A DNA stretch of 8,778 nucleotides from Peptococcaceae bacterium UBA3937 (GTDB taxonomy: Bacteria > Bacillota > Peptococcia > DRI-13 > DTU073), in contig DGEB01000022.1 of the NCBI GenBank assembly GCA_002385735.1, forward strand, positions 1 to 8,778, given 5' to 3'. Both the position numbers and the translations under genes were made by a program. The notes below the pieces were generated by a model, which saw nothing but the letters and a program-made list of their open reading frames with translations, was not told where the DNA came from and did no database searches. Numbering within the stretch: the first letter of the stretch is position 1; each line of letters begins with the position of its first letter. Of the stretch, positions 1-5,903 are shown piece after piece.

Positions 1-88
1 CCTGCCCTATGTTTTTGTAACGATGCGCCGACCACCGACATCTCCGCTATCCTCTTCGTCGGCAGCGTCAGATGTGTATAAGAGACAG
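1..88 (+). other. Illumina P5/Nextera library adapter (assembly artefact)
   Basis: This stretch is synthetic library sequence, not genome. Positions 56-69 read TCGTCGGCAGCGTC and 70-88 read AGATGTGTATAAGAGACAG, the Tn5 mosaic end; together they are an exact copy of the Nextera Read 1 adapter. Positions 48-55 read TATCCTCT, which I recognise as Nextera i5 index 503. Positions 19-47 match the 29-base P5 flow-cell oligo at 23 of 29 positions, as expected of a low-quality read end. The order P5, i5, Read 1, mosaic end, insert is the correct library order, so real sequence begins at 89. Bases 1-18 lie outside the oligo and are probably read noise. Confidence 0.97.
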
Positions 89-711
89 TGATAAGCCTGC
101 GCCACCTTCACCGAATCACCCATAATTAAAAAGATGGCGTGGGGGACCGTTCCGGCCGGTTCCCTTCCGGCCAGTTTCGCCCCTAAAATACAACTGGCTC
201 CGTCGGCGCCGCCAACGATGGCTGCCCTTTCCATCACCGGCGCGATGGCCGGATGAACATGCCGGGCCCCAAAACAAAGCATTAACTTGTCCCCGGCCGC
301 CTCTTTCGCTTCCCTGGCTGCCGTGGCCCAGCCGCTGGAACTGGCCAGAATCCCTAAAATCGCCGTTTCATAAATGCCAAACTCCGAATACTTGCCACGA
401 ATCCGCATAATGACTTCTTTAGGCTCAAAGCAATCGCCTTCTTTTAAAGACCACACGTTCACGTCGCAGTGTTGGAACAGCGAGAAAACTTCCGGTAACC
501 CGGCCAGAATCCCTCCCCGCCGGGCAAAGACTTCCACCATGACCACCGTGTCCTGTAAACCGCGCCTTGCTAAAATTTCCTGTGTCTTGACAAAATACAC
601 ATCCGTCGTGGCCCCTTGCACAATTTCCTCATGTTCGGCCGAAAACAACACCCTGTCTTTTTCAGGTTTCAAAGCACGAACCTGCGCCAGTGACTTTAAT
701 CTTTCTTTCAT
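89..711 (-). CDS. pncB: nicotinate phosphoribosyltransferase, 3' end missing
   Basis: This enzyme joins nicotinate to PRPP to give nicotinate mononucleotide, the entry step of NAD salvage in the cytoplasm. About 207 genuine residues remain of a family usually near 340-350, so roughly the last 40% is missing. Visible family features are GATTDVYF (33-40), the EIFARR-like segment VEVFARR (59-65), IYETAILG (113-120), FGARHVHP (147-154), the glycine-rich IVGGADGAS (165-173) and GTVPHA (187-192). The ATG at 711 follows AGGAGGG (719-725) by 7 bases. The gene lies 74 bases after the lytic transglycosylase on the same strand with no terminator between, so it is probably the last visible gene of the coaE transcript. 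The frame runs open through the adapter to position 7, adding about 26 false residues that include LLYTSDAADE. The symbol is by family; the short Gram-positive/archaeal-like form may carry another name. Confidence 0.88.
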
Positions 712-785
712 TGCTTTTCCCTCCTGATACTTTTCCCCAGCAAATAACCTTTCTTTGATCCGCTCATTCCTTGCGCATAGTTTGG

Positions 786-1346
786 TTAGCTCTGGTATAT
801 TTTTTTGTATATTTGATAATTAAAAAGTACCCGATTCACATAATCCCGTGTCTCTTTGTACGGGATGTTGTCAATGCTGTCCAACTGGCCGGTCCAGATT
901 CCTTCGTTCATCCACCGCTTAATCTTATGTTCCCCGGCATTATAGGCAGCGATTACTTGCACGATGTTGCCGTCAAAGGTGCGTTTCAAGTAAGAAAGAT
1001 ACCAAATCCCCATGGGGATGTTGTAGCTTGGGTTGTATAAATTGTCGGTCCTGAAATCCAGAATGTTCATCTGCGCAGCGATCCACTTCCCGGTCTCCGG
1101 CATAATCTGCATTAAACCGCGGGCCCCCACGGGCGATTCGGCGTTGGTATGAAAACGGCTTTCCGTTTTGATAATCGCCAGTACCAGATATTGTTCCACT
1201 TGATAAGCGGCGCAATTCTCCAGCACTAAATCACGATAGGGAAAGGGATACAGTTTTCGCAAAAACCAGGGACTGGTAAGGATATATATAAAAAGCAAAC
1301 CGATAAGGAGGACCAAGCCCACCTTATTGAGCAGTGTTTTAAACAA
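786..1346 (-). CDS. membrane-anchored lytic transglycosylase (SLT domain)
   Basis: The protein probably cleaves the glycan strands of peptidoglycan between MurNAc and GlcNAc, acting outside the membrane. Numbering from the TTG at 1346 gives 186 residues. One hydrophobic N-terminal segment (about 7-25, GLVLLIGLLFIYI) is an uncleaved anchor or signal. A Slt70-like catalytic domain follows: the proposed catalytic Glu62 in KTESRF, GLMQIMP (77-83), AYNAG (134-138) and ETRDYVNRV (165-173), which are the standard family motifs. The TTG start is preferred because GGGAGGA (1353-1359) lies 6 bases upstream and the gene then begins 17 bases after the coaE stop. The longer ATG at 1400 has no ribosome site and would overlap coaE by 37 bases. 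I recall similar placement of a transglycosylase after coaE in other Clostridia. It could serve wall turnover, sporulation or germination; the sequence does not say which. Confidence 0.9.
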   Translation of the reverse strand: MFKTLLNKVGLVLLIGLLFIYILTSPWFLRKLYPFPYRDLVLENCAAYQVEQYLVLAIIKTESRFHTNAESPVGARGLMQIMPETGKWIAAQMNILDFRTDNLYNPSYNIPMGIWYLSYLKRTFDGNIVQVIAAYNAGEHKIKRWMNEGIWTGQLDSIDNIPYKETRDYVNRVLFNYQIYKKIYQS

Positions 1347-1352
1347 TCTCTT

Positions 1353-1359
1353 TCCTCCC
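1353..1359 (-). promoter_or_regulatory. ribosome binding site fixing a TTG start (lytic transglycosylase)
   Basis: The minus strand reads GGGAGGA here, 6 bases before TTG at 1344-1346. The in-frame ATG at 1400 is preceded by an A-rich stretch with no SD, so this site decides the start and removes 18 residues from the longer reading. Confidence 0.75.
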
Positions 1360-1363
1360 ACTT

Positions 1364-1975
1364 CTAACTCTTCTGCACCACTTCTACCACTAGCTTCCAT
1401 AATTTTTCTATCTGTTTTCTGGTTTCTTCGAGCTGGCCACTGTTATCGATAATGCGGTCCGCATATTTGCGCTTTTCCGCCAACGGCATCTGGGCTTGCA
1501 GCCTCCGCCGCGCTTCTTCTTCCGTTAGCCCGTCCCGTTCTCTTAAGCGTTTTATCTGGAGCTCTTCCGGGACATCGACCAACCATATTTCATCAACCAG
1601 CCGCGCCAGGCCGGTTTCCAGTAAAAGGGCAGCATCTATAACGATTAACGGAAGATCCTTCTGCGAGCGGCATTGTTCAAGCTCGAGGGTGATTTGGGCA
1701 TCGATCCGCGGATGCATAATTCGATTCAAGATATTTCTTTTTTCCGGGTCGCGAAAGATCATCCGTCCAAGCTCTTTTCTTTTGAGGGAGCCGTCTTCAT
1801 TGACCAGGTCCTTGCCAAAATGCCGGATGATTTCCTGCAGCGCGGGGCTATGGGGATATACGATTTCCCGCGCAATTTGGTCGGCATCGATAATGTGCGC
1901 CCCCAACTCATGTAAATAACGGGATACAACACTCTTGCCCGAGGCAATCCCCCCCGTCAGGCCCACAACCAGCAT
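1364..1975 (-). CDS. coaE: dephospho-CoA kinase
   Basis: CoaE phosphorylates the 3'-hydroxyl of the ribose of dephospho-CoA with ATP, the last step of coenzyme A synthesis, in the cytoplasm. At 203 residues it has the normal family length. The P-loop GGIASGKS is at 8-15, the DAD motif at 30-32, HPRI at 88-91, the LLLETG segment at 117-122, the Arg-rich lid RLRERDG at 143-149 with QMP at 162-164, and ADRIIDNSG at 172-180. The ATG at 1975 is chosen because the family starts a few residues before the P-loop and GGGAG lies about 8 bases upstream; the same frame runs open to 2113 only as an unsupported extension over the mutM end. It sits 116 bases after mutM and has its own promoter in that gap, while the transglycosylase follows closely. 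Confidence 0.96.
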   Translation of the reverse strand: MLVVGLTGGIASGKSVVSRYLHELGAHIIDADQIAREIVYPHSPALQEIIRHFGKDLVNEDGSLKRKELGRMIFRDPEKRNILNRIMHPRIDAQITLELEQCRSQKDLPLIVIDAALLLETGLARLVDEIWLVDVPEELQIKRLRERDGLTEEEARRRLQAQMPLAEKRKYADRIIDNSGQLEETRKQIEKLWKLVVEVVQKS

Positions 1976-2008
1976 CCTGCAAACTCCCTTCCATGAAACA
2001 TTATTTTT

Positions 2009-2037
2009 ATAATACCGATTAATCCATCTGATGGCAA
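2009..2037 (-). promoter_or_regulatory. sigma-A-type promoter for coaE and downstream genes
   Basis: The minus strand reads TTGCCA (2032-2037, 5 of 6 to TTGACA), a 17-base spacer, then TATTAT (2009-2014, 5 of 6 to TATAAT). It lies in the 116-base mutM-coaE gap, 33 bases upstream of the coaE ATG. This would let coaE, the transglycosylase and the nicotinate phosphoribosyltransferase be transcribed independently of polA-mutM. It is seen by consensus only. Confidence 0.65.
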
Positions 2038-2091
2038 GAACTATTTCCGCACGGCAATAGTGACAAAGGCAGCCGGCCGAAGCGGCAAGGG

Positions 2092-2916
2092 TCAATGCTG
2101 GCACCGGGGGCAAAAAACCGTTCCCCGTCCGGCCGCCTTGATTCTTTGCAAGGTCGTTCCACAGCGTAGGCAGGGCTCGCCCCGGCGACTGTAGACATTC
2201 AGCTTCTCCTGAAAGCCGCCCTTTTCCCCGCGCCCATCCACATAATCCCGCAAAGAAGTTCCCCTGTAGCGGATTCCTTCCGCAAGCTTATGGCGGATGG
2301 TATGGTAAAGCCGGTCGCTCTCCTCCTCCGTCAAGGTTCTTAAATCCCGTTGCGGATGCAAACCCGCCTCAAACAGGATTTCGTCGGCATAAATGTTCCC
2401 AATCCCGGCAATTTTGCTCTGGTCCAACAAAAAGGCCTTCAGAAAGCCTTTTTTCCCGGCCAATAACTGACGGAAGCTTTCTAAAGTGAATTCTTTCGAT
2501 AAAGGCTCATAACCAAGGCCACTTAAGCCTTTGATTTCTTCAAAGCGTCCGGTGGGCACAAGGTAAAGCAGCCCGAATTTGCGCGGATCAGTAAAGCGCA
2601 GGTCTTCCTCCGACCCTAAATGAAATACCACGTAGGTATGTTTATTTAAAGGAACATTCCGGTCATTAACCGTTAGCTGTCCGGTCATCCGCAAATGCAC
2701 AATCAGGGTCAGCCCCGCATCGAGCTGAAAAAGAAGATATTTCCCACGGCGAGCCAGGGCTTTAATCGTCCGGCCGCGAAGCTTTTCCCGAAAGGCGACT
2801 GGTTCGAGGTTTTGGATTAATTTCGGGCAAAACACTTCTACATCCCTAATCATTTTGTTTTTAACCAATGGCTCCAAAGTTCTTTTTACCGTTTCTACTT
2901 CGGGCAGTTCCGGCAT
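2092..2916 (-). CDS. mutM: formamidopyrimidine-DNA glycosylase (Fpg/MutM)
   Basis: MutM excises oxidised purines such as 8-oxoguanine and FapyG and nicks the abasic site by beta,delta-elimination. The 274-residue protein is full length. Pro2 (the Schiff-base nucleophile after Met removal) and Glu3 are in MPELPEVETV, and Lys59 is in RRGKYLLF. HLRMTGQL is at 74-81 and DPRKFG at 110-115. The helix-two-turn-helix segment GIGNIYADE is at 171-179. The C-terminal zinc finger has Cys249, Cys252, Cys269 and Cys272 with Arg264 in its hairpin. These separate it from zinc-less Nei relatives and support Fpg. The gene starts at an ATG after a G-rich site and lies 40 bases after polA, a common Firmicute order that pairs lesion removal with repair synthesis. 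Confidence 0.97.
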   Translation of the reverse strand: MPELPEVETVKRTLEPLVKNKMIRDVEVFCPKLIQNLEPVAFREKLRGRTIKALARRGKYLLFQLDAGLTLIVHLRMTGQLTVNDRNVPLNKHTYVVFHLGSEEDLRFTDPRKFGLLYLVPTGRFEEIKGLSGLGYEPLSKEFTLESFRQLLAGKKGFLKAFLLDQSKIAGIGNIYADEILFEAGLHPQRDLRTLTEEESDRLYHTIRHKLAEGIRYRGTSLRDYVDGRGEKGGFQEKLNVYSRRGEPCLRCGTTLQRIKAAGRGTVFCPRCQH

Positions 2917-2956
2917 TTCTTTCCCCCCACAATAATTTTATGCCTCTAGGCGCTGT

Positions 2957-5770
2957 TTAAAGATCTAAGGGCTGTAAATCGTACCAATTGGCGCCCATTT
3001 GCAAATCCACCTTCAAGGGTACCTGGAGCGCATAAGCCTCACACATCATTTTTTTGACCAAACGTCCAACTTCTTTCACCTGTTTTTGGGCCACCTCCAG
3101 GATTAATTCATCGTGGACCTGCAAAAGCAAAAACGCATCAAAAGCCTGTTCCTGCAAAGCGTTCTCCACCTTCAGCATCGCCAGCTTCATAATATCAGCC
3201 GCGCTGCCCTGAATGGGCGAATTCATCGCCGCCCGTTCCGCAAAGCTGCGCAGATGGTAGTTCCGGCTATGGATATCCGGCAGATAACGGCGCCGGTTTA
3301 AGATGGTGGTGACATACCCTTTTGCTCTAGCCTGCTCTACGGTACGGTCCAAATATGCCTTGACCTGTGGATAACGGGCGAAATAATTGGCAATGTACTC
3401 CTTGGCCTCGGCCCGCGAAATCCCGATGTCACGACTTAAACCAAAATCACTAATCCCGTAGATAATCCCAAAGTTCACCGCCTTGGCCGCCCGCCGCATC
3501 TGCGGAGTCACCGACTCCATCGACACGCCGAAAACTTCGGCGGCGGTGCGGGTATGAATATCCTGATTAGCCCGGAAAGCCTCGATTAATCCGGCATCCC
3601 CGGCTAAATGAGCCAGCACCCGCAGTTCGATTTGGGAATAATCGGCGGACAATAGCATTTTCCCATCAGAAGGCAAAAAAGCCCGTCTGATGCGCCTGCC
3701 CTCCTCCATCCGGATGGGGATGTTCTGCAAATTGGGTTCGGTACTGGACAACCGTCCGGTGGCCGTAATCGCCTGATTAAAAGTAGTGTAAACCCGTCCC
3801 ATCCTGGGCTCACGCAAAGCCCTCAGACCATCGATATAGGTGCTTTTTAATTTCACCAGTTGCCGGTAATCCAGGATTTTCGCCACAATTTCATGCTCCG
3901 GGGCTAATGCTTCCAATACTTCGGCACTGGTGGAATATCCGGTTTTTGTTTTTTTGCCTTTGGCCAGCCCTAACTTGTCAAAAAGCAAGACCCCCAGTTG
4001 TTTCGGCGAGTTGAGATTAATCTCTTCACCGGCCAGGCGGTAGATTTCCCCGGTGAGCTGATTAATCCAGCTATCAAATTCATGCCCCATTTCTGCCAGG
4101 ATTGCCTCATCCAGGCTGATGCCCGTCCGTTCCATTTGGGCCAGCACAAAGGTTAAAGGCAGTTCCACTTCCTGATACAGCCGGCTCATCTCCTGTTGGG
4201 CCAATTCTTCATCAAGCAGTTTTGCTAATTTCGCCATTTCCTCCAACAGATAAGGAATGCGCACCTCCCCCGAAGGGAGTATGGAACCATTCAGCTTTTC
4301 CTGTAAAAGCGTCCCCAAATCCTGAGTTGCGCGGGAAGAATTTAAGAGATAGGCCATCAGCAAGGTATCTTTTATTTCTTTTTTTTGAAGCTGCCTGGCA
4401 AACCGCAACTCCTCTTTTGGGGGCTTGAGCGACCGGGAGTTTTCGGGGTTCTGCGTTGCCGCCAGCAAGTCAAAGGCCAAGGCCAACTGGGTCCCGGTTG
4501 TCGCCTCCGTGGCCGTCTCCGTTGCTTCCTCTGTAGCCGTCACGGCTTCACTTTCTGTTTCTGCATACAAGGCAAGCAGCGTGGCCTTCCAGTCATGTAC
4601 GATGATTTGCTGCGCTTTTTTCTCCAGAAAACCCCTGATTAATTCTACATAGCCCTGCAATTCCGCCTCATCCTGCCAGCTTAACAAGGACGGCAATTGC
4701 CCGGCCACCTTTAAACCACCAGCGGTAATCGCCCAGTGCCGGGGACTTTTTCGCTCCGTCTCCAGGTAAAGAACGACCGGGGCGTTTTTTGCTTCGCGCA
4801 GATACTTCTTTACCGCCCCTTGATTAGCAAGCAGAACGTATTCGGTCAACTTCGCCTCTTCTTTTCCTCCACCCTCCGTAGTTTCGCCCTGCTGGGACTT
4901 TTCCCATTGTTTCTGCACGTTTTGCAAAATATTGCGGAACTCCAGTTCCTTTAATAATTCAACTAACCGGGCATAATCCGGTTCTTGTTTCCGAAATTGC
5001 TCCCAATCAATCTCCAGGGGCACGTCAAGCATAATCGTGGCCAGGTTTTTGCTTAAGAGGGCCTGGTCCGCATAATTACGCAATAGTTCCCCCAGTTTTT
5101 TCCCTTTAAAATCCTCCCAATGGGCCAAAACCTGTTCCAAATCCCCGTATTGCTTGATAAGCTTCACCGCCGTCTTTTCCCCCACCCCGGGAATGCCGGG
5201 AATGTTATCGGAAGCATCGCCCATCAAGCCTTTCACATCAATCATTTGGCAGGGACGCAAGCCATATCTTGCTTCTACTTCCTTTACATCAAGCACTTCA
5301 GTTTCCGAAATTCCTTTACGGGTTAAAATAACTTTGGTCTGAGGTGAAATGAGCTGAAAGGCGTCCCGGTCCCCGGTCACGATCAGGTTCTCCAGACCTG
5401 CTTTTTCGCCCTCTTTCACGATGGTCCCGATCAGATCATCGGCTTCAAAACCTTCCCTCTCCACAATGGCAATGTTCATGGTCCGCAGTAAATCCTTTAA
5501 CACAGGAAACTGGAGGCGCAACTCTTCCGGGGTTTCTTTCCTGGTCGCTTTGTAGTCCGCATAGACTTCGTGACGAAAAACCTCTTTCCCCTTGTCAAAA
5601 GTCACGACCAGGTAGGCCGGTTTTTCTTCCTCCAGCACCTTCACCAGCATATTATAAAAGCCGTAGATGGCATTGGTGATAAAACCTTGCGAATTGGAAA
5701 GCATCGGAATCGCGTAAAAAGCCCGGTTGGCCAAACTGTTCCCGTCGATAACCATTAACTTGTCCGCCAA
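2957..5770 (-). CDS. polA: DNA polymerase I, with degenerate 3'-5' exonuclease domain
   Basis: Pol I removes Okazaki primers and fills repair gaps. This protein has 937 residues, somewhat longer than the usual 850-930. The 5' nuclease domain (about 1-290) shows VIDGN with Asp9, EADD (109-112), GDRD (133-136) and the GDASDNIPG / GVGEKTA helix-hairpin-helix segment (184-201). The central 3'-5' exonuclease-like domain (about 305-500) looks inactive: the DxE motif reads LETE near 336-339 and the other acidic positions are not evident. It also carries a Thr/Glu/Ala-rich insert at about 403-427. The polymerase domain has motif A DYSQIELR (710-717, Asp710), the O helix RRAAKAVNFGIIYG (759-772, with Phe767 at the ddNTP-discriminating position) and motif C VHDE (885-888, Asp887). 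The start is TTG at 5770, supported by GAGGTGA 6 bases upstream; the ATG at codon 6 has no such site. It heads the polA-mutM cluster. Confidence 0.97.
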   Translation of the reverse strand: MADKLMVIDGNSLANRAFYAIPMLSNSQGFITNAIYGFYNMLVKVLEEEKPAYLVVTFDKGKEVFRHEVYADYKATRKETPEELRLQFPVLKDLLRTMNIAIVEREGFEADDLIGTIVKEGEKAGLENLIVTGDRDAFQLISPQTKVILTRKGISETEVLDVKEVEARYGLRPCQMIDVKGLMGDASDNIPGIPGVGEKTAVKLIKQYGDLEQVLAHWEDFKGKKLGELLRNYADQALLSKNLATIMLDVPLEIDWEQFRKQEPDYARLVELLKELEFRNILQNVQKQWEKSQQGETTEGGGKEEAKLTEYVLLANQGAVKKYLREAKNAPVVLYLETERKSPRHWAITAGGLKVAGQLPSLLSWQDEAELQGYVELIRGFLEKKAQQIIVHDWKATLLALYAETESEAVTATEEATETATEATTGTQLALAFDLLAATQNPENSRSLKPPKEELRFARQLQKKEIKDTLLMAYLLNSSRATQDLGTLLQEKLNGSILPSGEVRIPYLLEEMAKLAKLLDEELAQQEMSRLYQEVELPLTFVLAQMERTGISLDEAILAEMGHEFDSWINQLTGEIYRLAGEEINLNSPKQLGVLLFDKLGLAKGKKTKTGYSTSAEVLEALAPEHEIVAKILDYRQLVKLKSTYIDGLRALREPRMGRVYTTFNQAITATGRLSSTEPNLQNIPIRMEEGRRIRRAFLPSDGKMLLSADYSQIELRVLAHLAGDAGLIEAFRANQDIHTRTAAEVFGVSMESVTPQMRRAAKAVNFGIIYGISDFGLSRDIGISRAEAKEYIANYFARYPQVKAYLDRTVEQARAKGYVTTILNRRRYLPDIHSRNYHLRSFAERAAMNSPIQGSAADIMKLAMLKVENALQEQAFDAFLLLQVHDELILEVAQKQVKEVGRLVKKMMCEAYALQVPLKVDLQMGANWYDLQPLDL

Positions 5771-5776
5771 AATATT

Positions 5777-5783
5777 TCACCTC
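5777..5783 (-). promoter_or_regulatory. ribosome binding site fixing the TTG start of polA
   Basis: GAGGTGA on the minus strand ends 6 bases before TTG (5768-5770). The next candidate, an ATG 15 bases further in, would be too far away, so the TTG is the better start. Confidence 0.75.
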
Positions 5784-5826
5784 ATTTTCTCTTGTTCCCA
5801 CTGGACACATTTCCATGTATACAACC

Positions 5827-5855
5827 ATTATACAAAAAAACAAGGTGCAGACCAA
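5827..5855 (-). promoter_or_regulatory. likely polA promoter overlapping a terminator
   Basis: A perfect TATAAT -10 (5827-5832) lies 17 bases from a weak -35, TTGGTC (5850-5855, 3 of 6). The -10 sits about 56 bases upstream of the polA start. The -35 falls in the loop of the terminator hairpin, so read-through from the sigma operon and initiation for polA use the same DNA. The weak -35 keeps confidence moderate. Confidence 0.5.
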
Positions 5856-5876
5856 TGAATTCTTCCGCACCTTGTT
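5832..5876 (-). terminator. intrinsic terminator of the sigma/anti-sigma operon
   Basis: On the minus strand a perfect 10-bp stem, AACAAGGTGC (5867-5876) with GCACCTTGTT (5839-5848), encloses an 18-base loop. A run of Ts follows directly. It lies 27 bases after the stop of the DUF4349 gene, so it ends that operon before polA. The large loop and moderate GC may make it leaky. Confidence 0.8.
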
Positions 5877-5903
5877 GATTAATTGATGATTCTCGATAGC
5901 TTA

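Noticed and set aside
374..727. Plus-strand 117-residue reading frame opposite the nicotinate phosphoribosyltransferase
   Set aside because: The minus-strand frame has clear enzyme motifs and an SD; this frame has neither. Other long plus-strand frames opposite coaE, polA, the anti-sigma and the sigma gene were dismissed likewise.
1347..1400. Longer lytic transglycosylase from an ATG at 1400
   Set aside because: No SD precedes it and it overlaps coaE by 37 bases, while TTG at 1346 has a good SD.
2045..2091. Terminator after mutM
   Set aside because: Only a 4-bp GCCG/CGGC stem is seen on the minus strand and no T-run follows.
1976..2113. N-terminal extension of coaE from an ATG at 2113
   Set aside because: It overlaps the mutM end, lacks a ribosome site, crosses the promoter, and adds 46 residues unlike any CoaE. 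The ATG at 1975 puts the P-loop at the normal place.
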